Positions 27,636 to 37,373 of a stretch of 64,000 nucleotides of DNA are shown here, piece by piece (the stretch's first letter is position 1; each line of letters begins with the position of its first letter). Source of the DNA: Microvirga sesbaniae (GTDB taxonomy: Bacteria; Pseudomonadota; Alphaproteobacteria; Rhizobiales; Beijerinckiaceae); assembly GCF_025460805.1 (NCBI RefSeq), contig NZ_JAMXFJ010000001.1:91074-155073 (forward strand). The letters run 5' to 3'. The translations under genes and the position numbers were made by a program. The notes below the pieces were generated by a model. It was not told the DNA's origin. It saw only the letters and a program-made list of their open reading frames with translations, and ran no database searches.

Positions 27636-28925
27636 ATGGATCGCATTCGCATCCGGGGCGGCGCGCCTCTCAACGGCTTGATTCCGATTTCAGGTGCCAA
27701 GAACGCGGCCCTGCCACTGATGATCGCCAGCCTTCTGACGGAGGAGAACCTGGAACTCGGCAATGTGCCCCGGCTCGCCGACATCTCCTCACTCCTGCGG
27801 ATCATGAGCAATTTCGGGGTCGACCACTCGATTGCCGGCCGCCGACCCGGCCAGTCGTCGGAAACGGGCCAGACCATCCGTCTGACCGCGAGGAACATCA
27901 TCGACACGACGGCTCCCTACGAACTGGTCTCGACCATGCGGGCGAGCTTCTGGGTCATTGCCCCCCTGGTGGCCCGGTTCGGCCATGCCAAGGTGTCCAT
28001 GCCGGGCGGCTGCGCCATCGGCACCCGGCCGGTCGATCTGCTCATCATGGCTCTCGCCAAGCTGGGCGCGGCCATCGAGATCGAGGGCGGCTATGTGGTG
28101 GCGACGGCCCCCAAGGGGCTCATCGGCGCCGAGATCGACTTCCCGAAGGTGACGGTCGGCGGCACGCATGTGGCCCTGATGGCGGCGACGCTCGCTCAAG
28201 GCACGACCGTGATCCGGAATGCCGCTCGCGAACCGGAAGTGGTGGACTTGGCCGAATGCCTGATCAAGATGGGAGCCAAAATCCAGGGTGCCGGGACGTC
28301 GGAGATCGTCGTGGAAGGCGTGACCAGCCTCGGCGGCGCTTCCCATGACGTCATGCCGGACCGGATCGAGACCGGCACCTACGCCATGGCCGTGGCCATG
28401 ACGGGCGGCGACCTCGTCCTGGACAACACCCGGCCCGATTATCTCCAGGCCGCCCTCGACGTGCTGGGTCAGGCGGGTGCCGAGGTGTCCCCGACCCATA
28501 GCGGCATCCGCATCCGACGTAACGGCAACGGGATCCAGCCGGTGGATGTCACCACCGATCCCTTCCCGGGCTTCCCGACCGATCTTCAGGCCCAGTTCAT
28601 GGCTCTCATGACCCGGGCGAACGGGACGTCGCGCATCCGCGAGACGATCTTCGAGAACCGCTTCATGCATGTCCAGGAACTCGCCCGTCTGGGCGCCCAG
28701 ATCCGCCTGGACGGAGACAGCGCCTATGTGGACGGCGTGGCCGGCCTCAAGGGCGCGCCGGTCATGGCGACCGATCTGCGGGCTTCGGTGTCCCTGGTCA
28801 TTGCGGGACTGGTGGCCGAGGGCGAGACCACGATCAACCGGGTCTATCACCTGGATCGGGGCTTCGAGGCGCTCGAGGCCAAGCTCGCCCGCTGCGGCGC
28901 CCAGATCGAGCGCCTGAGGGGCTGA
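27636..28925 (+). CDS. murA: UDP-N-acetylglucosamine 1-carboxyvinyltransferase
   Basis: 429 aa, normal length. It transfers enolpyruvate from PEP to UDP-GlcNAc, the first committed step of peptidoglycan synthesis. The conserved K22-N23 (GAKNAAL) and the catalytic C126 in [10 protein letters not shown] are present. Since C126 is Cys rather than Asp, it should be sensitive to fosfomycin. A terminator follows at 28936. Confidence 0.97.
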   Translation: MDRIRIRGGAPLNGLIPISGAKNAALPLMIASLLTEENLELGNVPRLADISSLLRIMSNFGVDHSIAGRRPGQSSETGQTIRLTARNIIDTTAPYELVSTMRASFWVIAPLVARFGHAKVSMPGGCAIGTRPVDLLIMALAKLGAAIEIEGGYVVATAPKGLIGAEIDFPKVTVGGTHVALMAATLAQGTTVIRNAAREPEVVDLAECLIKMGAKIQGAGTSEIVVEGVTSLGGASHDVMPDRIETGTYAMAVAMTGGDLVLDNTRPDYLQAALDVLGQAGAEVSPTHSGIRIRRNGNGIQPVDVTTDPFPGFPTDLQAQFMALMTRANGTSRIRETIFENRFMHVQELARLGAQIRLDGDSAYVDGVAGLKGAPVMATDLRASVSLVIAGLVAEGETTINRVYHLDRGFEALEAKLARCGAQIERLRG

Positions 28926-28935
28926 GGATCAGACG

Positions 28936-28960
28936 GGCCGGCTGCCCCAGCCGGCCTTTT
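28936..28960 (+). terminator. Rho-independent terminator after murA
   Basis: Stem GGCCGGCT / AGCCGGCC with loop GCCCC, followed by TTTT, 11 bases after the murA stop. It separates murA from the hisD operon. Confidence 0.75.
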
Positions 28961-29059
28961 CCAGAGGAAGGCACGAAGAAGAAGCCGCCCCGTGCAGGTT
29001 GCGCTGGGGCCGGGGGCTCTCTACCTAAACCTTAAAGTTCAACAATAGGTTGGTGGCCC

Positions 29060-29500
29060 ATGGACCTCCTGAGACTTGTCGCTTTCGATCCGGAAGATCT
29101 CGCCGTCATTTCCGCCCACCTGCAGGATTCTCTGCTGAGGGTGGGCGACATCGCCTATCTGCCCCGGGAACGGCGCTTCGCCATCCAGACGCGCCGCTAC
29201 GACTGGGAGGCGACCAGCCCCCAGCGCCGGCTGACCTGCATGCATTTCGAGAATGTCACGGGCGTACGGGTCCGCGGCATCGACCAGACCAACAAGGATG
29301 CGGTTCTCAACCTTCTCGCCATCGCGTTCGAGGAGACCAACGCTCCGTCGGGCACTGCCACCTTGATCTTTGCGGAAGGCGGGGCCATCCAGGTCGACCT
29401 GGAGTGCATCGAAATGCAGATGAAGGATACCGGCCCCGTCTGGGCCGCTGAAAGCCGCCCCTCGCACGAGGAGCCTGTCCAATCGGCGGGGCAGCTGTAA
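29060..29500 (+). CDS. DUF2948 family protein
   Basis: 146 aa. LLRLVAFDPEDLAVISAHLQD at the start and LECIEMQMKD near the end are features of DUF2948, a small alphaproteobacterial family that sits before hisD. Function unknown. The stop TAA (29498-29500) overlaps the hisD ATG at 29500, so translation is coupled. Confidence 0.85.
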   Translation: MDLLRLVAFDPEDLAVISAHLQDSLLRVGDIAYLPRERRFAIQTRRYDWEATSPQRRLTCMHFENVTGVRVRGIDQTNKDAVLNLLAIAFEETNAPSGTATLIFAEGGAIQVDLECIEMQMKDTGPVWAAESRPSHEEPVQSAGQL

Positions 29501-30792
29501 TGGCGCAGAGGCTCGATGCGCGGGAGCCATCCTTCCCGCAGGCCTTCGCCGCGCTCCTCTCGGCCAAGCGCGAGGTGTCGGAGGACGTGGATCAGGCCGT
29601 TCGCGCCATCATCGAGGAGGTGGTGGTCAAGGGCGACGAGGCCCTGATCGATTTCACCCTTCGCTTCGACGGACTGGCGCTCCAGCCCGAGACCCTGCGC
29701 GTCTCGGCGGCCGAGATCGACGCCGCCGAGGCCCAGTGCCCGAAGGAGGCCCTGGACGCCCTGGCGCTGGCGAAGGAGCGCATCGAGACCTACCACCGGG
29801 CACAGCGCCCGCAGGACAGCATGTCCACCGACCCGCTCGGGGTCACGCTGGGGTGGCGCTGGACGGCGCTGGAATCGGTTGGCCTCTACGTCCCCGGCGG
29901 GCGTGCGAGCTATCCCTCCTCGGTCCTGATGAACGCGGTGCCGGCGAAGGTGGCGGGCGTTCCGCGCATCGCCATGGTGGTGCCGACTCCGAAGGGCGAA
30001 ACCAATCCGCTCGTCCTCGCGGCCGCGCGCCTCGCCGGTGTCGACGAGGTCTTCCGCATCGGCGGAGCGCAGGCGGTGGCGGCGCTGGCCTACGGGACTG
30101 AAACGGTGCGGCCCGTGGCCAAGATCGTCGGTCCCGGCAATGCCTATGTGGCGGCTGCCAAACGCCGCGTCTTCGGTCAGGTCGGCATCGACATGATCGC
30201 CGGCCCCTCCGAGGTTCTGATCCTGGCCGATGCCCATGGCAATCCCGACTGGATCGCGGCCGATCTCCTGGCCCAGGCGGAGCACGATCCGGCCGCGCAG
30301 TCGATCCTGGTGACGGACAGCCCCGCTCTCGCCGACGCGGTGGAAAAATCCGTCGAACGCCAGCTCCAGACCCTGCCCAAGGCGGATATCGCCGGAGCGA
30401 GCTGGCGCGATTACGGCGCCATCATCCTGATCGACCGCCTGGAGAACGCCATTCCCCTTGTGGACAGGCTCGCCCCCGAACACCTGGAGATCGAGACGGA
30501 GAACGCGGAGGAACTGGCCGCCAGGGTTCGCAATGCCGGCTCGATCTTCCTCGGCAGTCATACGCCGGAAGCCATCGGCGATTATGTCGGCGGCCCGAAT
30601 CATGTGCTGCCCACGGCCCGATCGGCGCGCTTCTCCTCAGGCCTGGGCGTGCTTGACTTCATGAAGCGAACCTCGATCCTGAAATGCGATGCGGAGGCTC
30701 TGCGTGCGCTCGGTCCCGCGGCGATCACGCTCGGGCGGTCGGAAGGGCTGGAGGGGCATGCGCGGTCGGTCGCGATCCGCCTGAACCTGTAA
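29500..30792 (+). CDS. hisD: Histidinol dehydrogenase
   Basis: 430 aa, zinc-dependent, last two steps of histidine synthesis (L-histidinol to L-histidine with NAD). Typical motifs are YVPGG near residue 130, [10 protein letters not shown], and [10 protein letters not shown] near 258-267, which holds the zinc and catalytic histidines. Later, HLEIETEN matches the usual end of the active site. It overlaps DUF2948 by one base and precedes UPF0262, a common alphaproteobacterial order. Confidence 0.96.
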   Translation: MAQRLDAREPSFPQAFAALLSAKREVSEDVDQAVRAIIEEVVVKGDEALIDFTLRFDGLALQPETLRVSAAEIDAAEAQCPKEALDALALAKERIETYHRAQRPQDSMSTDPLGVTLGWRWTALESVGLYVPGGRASYPSSVLMNAVPAKVAGVPRIAMVVPTPKGETNPLVLAAARLAGVDEVFRIGGAQAVAALAYGTETVRPVAKIVGPGNAYVAAAKRRVFGQVGIDMIAGPSEVLILADAHGNPDWIAADLLAQAEHDPAAQSILVTDSPALADAVEKSVERQLQTLPKADIAGASWRDYGAIILIDRLENAIPLVDRLAPEHLEIETENAEELAARVRNAGSIFLGSHTPEAIGDYVGGPNHVLPTARSARFSSGLGVLDFMKRTSILKCDAEALRALGPAAITLGRSEGLEGHARSVAIRLNL

Positions 30793-30807
30793 CGGCGAGG
30801 GAACGGG

Positions 30808-31293
30808 ATGGCGAGCGAAGCGAAGGAGCGGACCCGGCTGGTTGCCGTCACCCTCGACGAATCCTCCATCGGCCGCGGCAACCCCGATCAGGAGCACGAG
30901 CGGGCCATCGCGATCTACGACATCCTCGAGGAGAACACCTTCGCCCTGCCGAATTATGACGGGGGTCCCTATGCCCTGCGCATTTCTCTCATCGAGAAGA
31001 AGCTCTGTTTCGAAGTGACGGCTCAGGACGGTGTGCATCTCGTCTCGCATCACCTGTCCCTGACACCGTTCCGAAAGGCCATCCGCGACTACGAAATGAT
31101 CTGCGACAGCTATTATCAGGCCATCCGCTCGGCCTCGCCGGCGCAGATCGAAGCTATCGACATGGGGCGGCGCGGCCTGCACAACGAAGCCGCCGAACTC
31201 CTGATGAAGCGTCTCGACGGCAAGCTGATCCTCGATTTCAATACGGCGCGTCGCATCTTCACGTTGATCTTCGCGCTTCACTGGAAGGGCTGA
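30808..31293 (+). CDS. UPF0262 family protein
   Basis: 161 aa. It has the family pattern [20 protein letters not shown] and a C-terminal [17 protein letters not shown]. It always follows hisD in many Rhizobiales, where its role is unknown. It starts 15 bases after hisD and the next gene follows by 3 bases, so the set is one operon. Confidence 0.9.
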   Translation: MASEAKERTRLVAVTLDESSIGRGNPDQEHERAIAIYDILEENTFALPNYDGGPYALRISLIEKKLCFEVTAQDGVHLVSHHLSLTPFRKAIRDYEMICDSYYQAIRSASPAQIEAIDMGRRGLHNEAAELLMKRLDGKLILDFNTARRIFTLIFALHWKG

Positions 31294-31296
31294 CGC

Positions 31297-31803
31297 TTGG
31301 AAGAGCGCTTGGACAAGCCCTTGGACGAGCCCCGTTCGAAACGGATCCATTCCGTTCTGTTCGTCTGCGCCATGAACGCGGTGCGCTCGGTGATGGCCGA
31401 GGCGATCGCACGGCACTATTTCGGCAAGTCGATCTATGTGCAGTCCGCCGGTGTCCGCAAGAGCGACGCGGATGCCTTCACGGCATCGATCCTGTCCGAG
31501 ATCGGCATCGACGGCTCCAAGCACAAGCCGCGGACGCTCCAGGAACTGGAAGAGTGGGAGGGTCTCAATTTCGACCTGATCATCTCGCTCTCGCCGGAGG
31601 CGCATCACGCGGCGCTGGAGCTGACCCGCACCATCGCGGCCGAGGTGGAATACTGGCCGACCCCGGATCCGACGATCACGCAGGGCTCGCGCGAGCAGGT
31701 GCTCGATGCCTATCGCAACATTCGCGACGGATTGATGTACCGCATCCGCCTCCGGCTCAAGCAGGGATCAGCCAAGAATCCTGATGACGGAGAGGGTGCC
31801 TAG
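31297..31803 (+). CDS. Low-molecular-weight protein-tyrosine phosphatase family protein
   Basis: 168 aa. The phosphate-binding loop is C24-X5-R30 (CAMNAVRS), as in LMW phosphatases and ArsC-like arsenate reductases, and WPTPDPT supplies the later aspartate. The start is TTG at 31297; every in-frame ATG lies inside or after the loop, so TTG (31297 or 31309) is needed. Last gene of the hisD operon. Its end overlaps the convergent azlD by 36 bases. Confidence 0.85.
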   Translation: MEERLDKPLDEPRSKRIHSVLFVCAMNAVRSVMAEAIARHYFGKSIYVQSAGVRKSDADAFTASILSEIGIDGSKHKPRTLQELEEWEGLNFDLIISLSPEAHHAALELTRTIAAEVEYWPTPDPTITQGSREQVLDAYRNIRDGLMYRIRLRLKQGSAKNPDDGEGA

Positions 31804-32091
31804 TCCCACGAGCAGACCCACGATGTCGATCCGCGTCACCGCCATGGCGATGATCGCCGCCGCGAGGGCGACGAGCGCAGGAAAGCCGTTGTCGATGACC
31901 ACGGGCAGGATCGTCGCCAGGACGATGGAGCCGGGAAGGGCGCGAAGTCCCCGCTCGATGCGCGGCGTCAGGCGAACCCGGCTCATGACAACGACGCCCG
32001 CGATGCGGCACAGGTATGTCACGACGGCCATGGACCCGATGGCGAGAACGGAGCCCCAGGGGCTCGCGATGGCGCTGCCGAGCGTGGTCAT
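31768..32091 (-). CDS. azlD: AzlD family branched-chain amino acid transport protein
   Basis: 107 aa with about three to four helices and the AzlD motif TYLCRIAGVVVM. It forms a two-part exporter with AzlC for branched-chain amino acids or other small amines. Its ATG (32089-32091) overlaps the azlC stop by 4 bases. The 3' end overlaps the convergent phosphatase gene. Confidence 0.85.
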   Translation of the reverse strand: MTTLGSAIASPWGSVLAIGSMAVVTYLCRIAGVVVMSRVRLTPRIERGLRALPGSIVLATILPVVIDNGFPALVALAAAIIAMAVTRIDIVGLLVGLGTLSVIRILG

Positions 32092-32789
32092 TCGATCAGC
32101 ATCCCGGCGGCGACCCCGGCCAACGCGCCCGCGATGATGAAGACATAGCCGGGGACAAGCGCATGGACGATGAGGGAGACGATGCCCGCGACGAGCCAGG
32201 GCTGGGCGGGCTTCGCGCCTTTCCACAGGGGAACGAGCATGACGCCGAAGAAGATCGGCATGACCAGATCGAGGCCGAAGCGCCTCGGCTCCGGCACGAG
32301 GGCCCCGGCAAAGAATCCCGTGAGCGTCGCGACGAGCCAGACCAGCCAGAGGATGATCCCGCAGCCCAGGAGCACGCCCACATCGCGACCGCCCTCGCCG
32401 TGATAGCGGGTGCCGACGAGCCAGCTGGCCTCGGTGAGGAGAAAGAGGTTGAGGGTCGTGCGGGCGAGCGGCTCATCCCTGAGCCAGGGCTGGAGGGTGG
32501 CGCCCAGAAGGATCATCCGCGCATTCACGATGGCCGTGACCGTCATGATCGTGAGGATCGTCGACGGCGTCCAGACCTGCTGCCAGATTTCGAGCCCGAC
32601 CATCTGGGAGGCGCCGGCATAGACGAAAGCGGAGAGGCCCAGAGTCTCGCCGAGCGACAGGCCTTTCTGAGCCGCCGCCGTGCCGAAGGCCACGGCGAAC
32701 ATGATGAAGCCGGGAAAGGCGGGCAGGGCCGCGCGCGCGCCGTGTCGAAGTCCGGCTGTGGAAAAATGAGGGCGGAGAGCGGGAGACAT
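32088..32789 (-). CDS. azlC: AzlC family branched-chain amino acid transporter
   Basis: 233 aa, about seven helices. The family stretches FAVAFGTAAAQKGLSL, YAGASQMVGLE and NARMILLGATLQPWL are present. The YgaZ/AzlC component of an exporter, cotranscribed with azlD (ATGA overlap). Confidence 0.88.
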   Translation of the reverse strand: MSPALRPHFSTAGLRHGARAALPAFPGFIMFAVAFGTAAAQKGLSLGETLGLSAFVYAGASQMVGLEIWQQVWTPSTILTIMTVTAIVNARMILLGATLQPWLRDEPLARTTLNLFLLTEASWLVGTRYHGEGGRDVGVLLGCGIILWLVWLVATLTGFFAGALVPEPRRFGLDLVMPIFFGVMLVPLWKGAKPAQPWLVAGIVSLIVHALVPGYVFIIAGALAGVAAGMLIE

Positions 32790-32863
32790 GAGCGAGACGT
32801 TCTGTGCCTTCCCGACCCTTCGCCGTCAATCGGGGAATAAAGGGCTCGGATCGATGGTCCGAT

Positions 32864-33535
32864 TCAGCCGACAGCCGCGGTGACGTGCGGCGCGACCTCG
32901 AGCCAGCCCTCATAGATCATCTTGAGCGCCACGTAGAGGATGATCGCCAGACCCAGATACGCGATCCAGCGGTAGCGGTGGAGCAGGCGGGCGATGTACG
33001 AGGCGGCAATGCCCATGAGGGCGACCGACAGAATGAGGCCGAAGGCCAGGATGTAGGGGTGCTCGCGGGCGGCCCCGGCCACGGCCAGGACGTTGTCGAG
33101 GGACATGGACACGTCCGCGATGATGATCTGCCAGGCGGCCTGGGCGAAGGTCTTGCGCGGAGCGCCGCCGGCGACGGTGCCGTCCTGGTTGATGTCCCGG
33201 CCCTCGAGAGCCTCCTCGGCGGCCTGCTCCTCCTGCTCGTGACCGGCGCGGAGCTCGCGCCACATCTTCCAGCAGACCCACAGGAGGAGAATGCCGCCGG
33301 CCAGGAGGAGGCCCACGATCTGGAGAAGCTGGGTGGTGACCAGCGCGAACGCGATGCGCAGAACGGTGGCGGCCAGGACGCCGAGAAGGATCGCCTTGTT
33401 GCGTTGTTCCTTCGGAAGGCCGGCGGCCGCAAGGCCGATCACGATGGCATTGTCGCCGGCAAGGGCGAGATCGATGCCGATGACCATCAGGAAGGCGACG
33501 ACCTCGGGTCCGAAAAACTGCGAGAGATCAAACAT
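32864..33535 (-). CDS. TerC/YjbE family membrane protein
   Basis: 223 aa. Two copies of the acidic membrane motif: IGIDLALAGDNAIVIGLA near residue 20 and IIIADVSMSLDNVLAVAG near 138. These identify the YjbE branch of TerC proteins, linked to manganese export. A hydrophilic loop of about 35 acidic residues lies between. ATG 33533-33535 follows GAGG. I looked for the yybP-ykoY manganese riboswitch upstream and did not see it. Confidence 0.85.
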   Translation of the reverse strand: MFDLSQFFGPEVVAFLMVIGIDLALAGDNAIVIGLAAAGLPKEQRNKAILLGVLAATVLRIAFALVTTQLLQIVGLLLAGGILLLWVCWKMWRELRAGHEQEEQAAEEALEGRDINQDGTVAGGAPRKTFAQAAWQIIIADVSMSLDNVLAVAGAAREHPYILAFGLILSVALMGIAASYIARLLHRYRWIAYLGLAIILYVALKMIYEGWLEVAPHVTAAVG

Positions 33536-33967
33536 GCAGAGCCTCATCTGTCGGGTGAGGGGCAAAGCATGCGAAACGCTCAAAAAGACGCATCTGGCTC
33601 TGGCTTGATCCGAAATCCCCGGATCGGAAGCCGAAATGCAGGCAAAACCGTCTGTTTGAACGAACCCAGGCCGCCCTGGTTTTCATCCAGTCCGACATCG
33701 CCGCTCCCCAAGGAGCGACCAGAGGGGCCCGGCCTGGCTACGAGGGTCCATCTAGACAAGATAAGGCGGGGGATCAAGTGATCTCCCGAAAACGGCAGGC
33801 TACTGTCCAATAGTTCAATAGACGTTTTCTCCCTGGCTGTTCATTCGAGGAGGTCTTGTTGAGAAGCATCCTCGGCAGGACAACGGAAGCTTGATCCAGA
33901 CTGCGGCCTCGGGCCATATCGGTCTCAATTGCCTTGGACGCAGGCTGCGTCCGTCGGGAGGTCGTCC
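33536..33967. other. Gene-free stretch of 432 bases
   Basis: Lies between divergent yjbE-type and tctB genes and must hold both promoters. A weak hairpin cgctccccaaggagcg occurs near 33709. I see no gene or clear operator. Confidence 0.5.
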
Positions 33968-34636
33968 ATGTCTGTTCTCCACGAAGGCTCGGAGCCTTCA
34001 CGCCACCGCGGGCCCGTGAGGGCTCCGCAAAGCTTGGCCGGTGGTCTTCTTCTCATTGCGCTGGCCGCCCTGGCGCTGTGGCTGACGCGGGATCTCGATC
34101 AGGGCACGCTCAATGCCATGGGGCCGGCCATGCTGCCGCGCTGGCTCGCCATCGGGGTCGGCCTGTCGGGCCTGGCGCTGCTCGCCGCCGCCTTCCTCAA
34201 GAACGGCGATCTGCTCGAACGCTGGAGCCTGCGCGGCCCGGTCTTCGTGATCGGGGCCATCGTGGCCTTCGCGCTCACCATCCGCGGCTACTCCTTCGGA
34301 TCGTTCGGCATTCCCGGCCTCGGCCTCCTGGTCGCCGGCCCCCTCGCCATCATCCTGGGCGGCTTCGCCACCCCGGAGGCGCGCCTGCGCGATCTCGTCG
34401 TCCTGGCGCTCAGCCTCACGCCCTTCTGCATGGTGCTGTTCGGCGATCTGCTCAACCTGCCGATCCCGGTCTTCCCGCAGGCGCTCACCGGGCTCTTCCC
34501 CGCCGATTGGTCGCAGAAGGCGGTGCTGCGGGCCTGTGCCGCCATCATGGCCGTCGCGGCCGTCGTCGTATTCCTCGCAACCCGCAATCGGCGCCGCGGC
34601 CCGATCGACGTGGCCGACCATTCCGGGAGGATCTGA
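33968..34636 (+). CDS. tctB: Tripartite tricarboxylate transporter small membrane subunit
   Basis: 222 aa with four helices after a polar N-terminal tail of about 25 residues. It has the TctB/DUF1468 pattern LGTLNAMGPAMLPRWL. ATG 33968 follows GGGAGG at an ideal distance, so the longer TTG form is unlikely. Its TGA overlaps the tctA ATG by one base. Confidence 0.88.
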   Translation: MSVLHEGSEPSRHRGPVRAPQSLAGGLLLIALAALALWLTRDLDQGTLNAMGPAMLPRWLAIGVGLSGLALLAAAFLKNGDLLERWSLRGPVFVIGAIVAFALTIRGYSFGSFGIPGLGLLVAGPLAIILGGFATPEARLRDLVVLALSLTPFCMVLFGDLLNLPIPVFPQALTGLFPADWSQKAVLRACAAIMAVAAVVVFLATRNRRRGPIDVADHSGRI

Positions 34637-36138
34637 TGGGTGATTTCTTCTCCAATCTCAGCCTTGGCTTCGGCGTTGCCCTGTCGCTCCAGAACCTCGG
34701 GCTCGCCTTTCTCGGCTGCCTCGTCGGCACCCTGATCGGCGTGCTGCCCGGCGTCGGGCCGATCGCCACCATCGCCATGCTGCTGCCGATCACCTTCGGG
34801 CTCGACCCGGTCGGTGCGCTGATCATGCTGGCGGGCATCTATTACGGCGCCCAGTATGGGGGCTCGACCACGGCGATCCTGGTCAACATCCCGGGCGAGG
34901 CGACGTCGGTCGTGACGGCCCTCGACGGCCACCAGATGGCCCGCCAGGGCCGCGCCGGCGTGGCGCTCGGCATCGCGGCCATCGGGTCGTTCTTCGCCGG
35001 CACGGTGGCGACGCTCGTCATCGCGGCGCTCGGCGCCCCGCTCACCGGCCTCGCCCTGGTGTTCGGCCCGACCGAGTACTTCTCGCTCATGGTCATGGGC
35101 CTGGTGTTCGCGGTGGTGCTGGCGCGCGGCTCGATCCTGAAGGCGATCGCCATGATCCTGGTCGGCGTGCTGCTCTCCACCGTCGGCACCGATCTGGAGA
35201 CCGGCGAAGAGCGCATGACCTTCGGGCTGCCGTTCCTGGCCGACGGCATCGACTTCGCCGTGCTGGCCATGGGCATCTTCGGCATCGCCGAGATCATGCG
35301 GAACCTCGACCATACCGAGCACCGGGACGTGGTGCGCCAAGCCATCGGCCGCCTGTTGCCGAACAAGGACGACTTCCGGCAATCCTACAAGCCGGTGCTG
35401 CGCGGTACCTTCATTGGCGCCATCCTGGGCATCCTGCCGGGCAACGGCGCGGTGCTCGGGCCGTTCGCCTCCTATACGCTGGAGAAGAAGCTCGCCAAGG
35501 ATCCGCGCCGCTTCGGCCGCGGCGCCATCGAGGGCGTGGCGGGGCCGGAGAGCGCCAACAATGCCGGCGCGCAGACCTCGTTCATTCCGCTCCTGACCCT
35601 TGGCATTCCGCCGAACGCCGTGATGGCCCTGATGGTCGGCGCCATGACCATCCACGGCATCATCCCGGGCCCTCAGGTGATGACCAAGAACCCGACCCTG
35701 TTCTGGGGCATGATCGCCTCCATGTGGGTCGGCAACCTGATGCTGCTCATCATCAACCTGCCGCTGGTGGGCATGTGGGTGCGGCTCTTGAAGGTGCCGT
35801 ACCGGCTGATGTTCCCGGCGATCCTGATGTTCTGCGCCATCGGCATCTACTCGATCAACTCGCTGCCGACCGACGTGATGTTCATCGGGCTGTTCGGGTT
35901 CGTCGGCTACGTGCTGATCAAGTTCGGGTTCGAACCGGCCCCCATGCTGCTCGGCTTCGTGCTCGGCAAGCTCATGGAGGAGAACCTGCGCCGCGCGCTC
36001 ATCATCTCGCGCGGGTCGATGGAGACCTTCATCGAGCGGCCGATCAGCGCCGGCCTGCTCGCCGTTGCGGCCATCCTGCTCGTGATCGCCCTCCTGCCGT
36101 CCATCCGCAAGGGTCGCGACGAGGTGTTCACGGAGTAG
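34636..36138 (+). CDS. tctA: Tripartite tricarboxylate transporter large membrane subunit
   Basis: 500 aa with about 11-12 helices. The two TctA hairpin motifs GVLPGVGPIATIAMLLP (near residue 37) and GILPGNGAVLGPFASY (near 260) are present, and the second is followed by GVAGPESANNAG. It is the sodium- or proton-driven core that imports organic acids such as citrate or malate. It sits between tctB and tctC. Confidence 0.93.
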   Translation: MGDFFSNLSLGFGVALSLQNLGLAFLGCLVGTLIGVLPGVGPIATIAMLLPITFGLDPVGALIMLAGIYYGAQYGGSTTAILVNIPGEATSVVTALDGHQMARQGRAGVALGIAAIGSFFAGTVATLVIAALGAPLTGLALVFGPTEYFSLMVMGLVFAVVLARGSILKAIAMILVGVLLSTVGTDLETGEERMTFGLPFLADGIDFAVLAMGIFGIAEIMRNLDHTEHRDVVRQAIGRLLPNKDDFRQSYKPVLRGTFIGAILGILPGNGAVLGPFASYTLEKKLAKDPRRFGRGAIEGVAGPESANNAGAQTSFIPLLTLGIPPNAVMALMVGAMTIHGIIPGPQVMTKNPTLFWGMIASMWVGNLMLLIINLPLVGMWVRLLKVPYRLMFPAILMFCAIGIYSINSLPTDVMFIGLFGFVGYVLIKFGFEPAPMLLGFVLGKLMEENLRRALIISRGSMETFIERPISAGLLAVAAILLVIALLPSIRKGRDEVFTE

Positions 36139-36199
36139 CTTGCCTTCGATCGAGCCTTGCCCACATGTAAGGCCGTAACCAATTCAGGGAGGAAAACTG

Positions 36200-37174
36200 A
36201 TGAAGAAGGTTGTACTGGCCCTTGCCGCTGTCGTCGGCTTGGCCGCAACGGGCGCCCAGGCCCAAAACTACCCCACGCGCCCGATCACCATGATCGTGCC
36301 GTTCGCGGCCGGCGGCCCGACCGACGTGATCGCCCGCATCGTCAGCGACCACATGAGCCGGACGCTCGGCCAGCAGATCGTGATCGAGAACGTGGCGGGT
36401 GCCGGCGGCACCACGGGCATCACCCGGGCCGCGCAGTCCCAGCCGGACGGCTACACCATCATGATGGGCCACATGGGCACCCACGGCGCCGCGCCGGCCC
36501 TTTACCCGAACCTGAAATACGATCCGACCAAGGACTTCGCGCCCATCGGCGTGGCGGCCGGCACGCCGATCGTGATCGTGGCCCGGAAGGACTTCCCGGC
36601 CAATGATCTCAAGGGCTTTCTGGACTATGTGAAGACCAACGGCGACAAGGTGAACATGGCCCATGCGGGCGTGGGCTCGGTCTCCCATTCCACCGGCATC
36701 TTCTTCAACTCCGTGGTCAAGGTGAAGCCCACCATGGTGGCCTATCGCGGCACGGGTCCGGCCCTGAACGACCTCATGGGCAACACGGTCGATTTCATGA
36801 CCGACCAGATCGTCAACGTGGCGCCGCAGATCCAGGGCAACAACATCAAGGCCTATGCCATCGCGACGCCCGAGCGCTCCCCGGTGCTGCCGAACGTGCC
36901 GACCACCAAGGAAGCCGGGCTCGAAGGGTATGAGGTCAGCGCCTGGAACGCGGTCTTCGCGCCCAAGGGTACCCCGCCGGACGTGGTCAAGAAGCTCAGC
37001 GACGCGCTCATCAAGTCCCTCGAGGACGAGAACACCAAGAAGCGCCTGCTCGACCTCGGCGGCGTGCTGCCGACCGCCTCGGAGCGGACGCCCGAGGGCC
37101 TGCAGAAGCTCGTCGAGAGCGAGGTCGCCCGCTGGACTCCGGTCCTCAAGGCCGCCGGCGCCACCGCCGAATAA
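36200..37174 (+). CDS. tctC: Tripartite tricarboxylate transporter periplasmic binding protein (Bug family)
   Basis: 324 aa. Signal peptide MKKVVLALAAVVGLAATGAQA, then the Bug start YPTRPITMIVPFAAGGPTD. ARIV, GAGGTTGI and the QPDGYT loop are typical. It binds a carboxylated ligand and delivers it to TctA/TctB. The gene order B-A-C and the tight spacing (61 bases after tctA) make a complete system. Confidence 0.93.
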   Translation: MKKVVLALAAVVGLAATGAQAQNYPTRPITMIVPFAAGGPTDVIARIVSDHMSRTLGQQIVIENVAGAGGTTGITRAAQSQPDGYTIMMGHMGTHGAAPALYPNLKYDPTKDFAPIGVAAGTPIVIVARKDFPANDLKGFLDYVKTNGDKVNMAHAGVGSVSHSTGIFFNSVVKVKPTMVAYRGTGPALNDLMGNTVDFMTDQIVNVAPQIQGNNIKAYAIATPERSPVLPNVPTTKEAGLEGYEVSAWNAVFAPKGTPPDVVKKLSDALIKSLEDENTKKRLLDLGGVLPTASERTPEGLQKLVESEVARWTPVLKAAGATAE

Positions 37175-37200
37175 GCCGGCGAAAGCTTGAGCATTCTGCC

Positions 37201-37231
37201 CGGCGGGCCTTCGGGCCCGCCGTCCTCCTTT
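37201..37231 (+). terminator. Terminator after tctC
   Basis: GC-rich hairpin cggcgggcc-ttc-gggcccgccg followed by a pyrimidine run with TCCTTT, about 27 bases after the tctC stop. Confidence 0.6.
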
Positions 37232-37296
37232 CGGGCTCTGACTTCTCGAACAGGGCTTGAAATTGCCCGTCCGGACGATTACACCCTGCCTCACGT

Positions 37297-37373
37297 GCAG
37301 CCGTAGCTCAGTTGGTTAGAGCACCAGATTGTGGATCTGGGGGTCCCCCGTTCGAGCCGGGGCGGCTGTACCA
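37297..37373 (+). tRNA. tRNA-His (GTG anticodon), without encoded G-1
   Basis: 77 bases with encoded CCA. The anticodon arm is CCAGA-TTGTGGA-TCTGG (GTG). The acceptor is GCAGCCG / CGGCTGT with a G1-U72 wobble and A73. The base before G1 is T, so there is no encoded G-1, and A73 replaces the usual C73; this is known for a clade of alphaproteobacteria. The 3' half of this gene is repeated at 44270-44309. Confidence 0.95.

Noticed and set aside
33536..33640. Manganese (yybP-ykoY) riboswitch before the YjbE-type gene
   Set aside because: I could not find the conserved loop sequences of that riboswitch in the upstream region.
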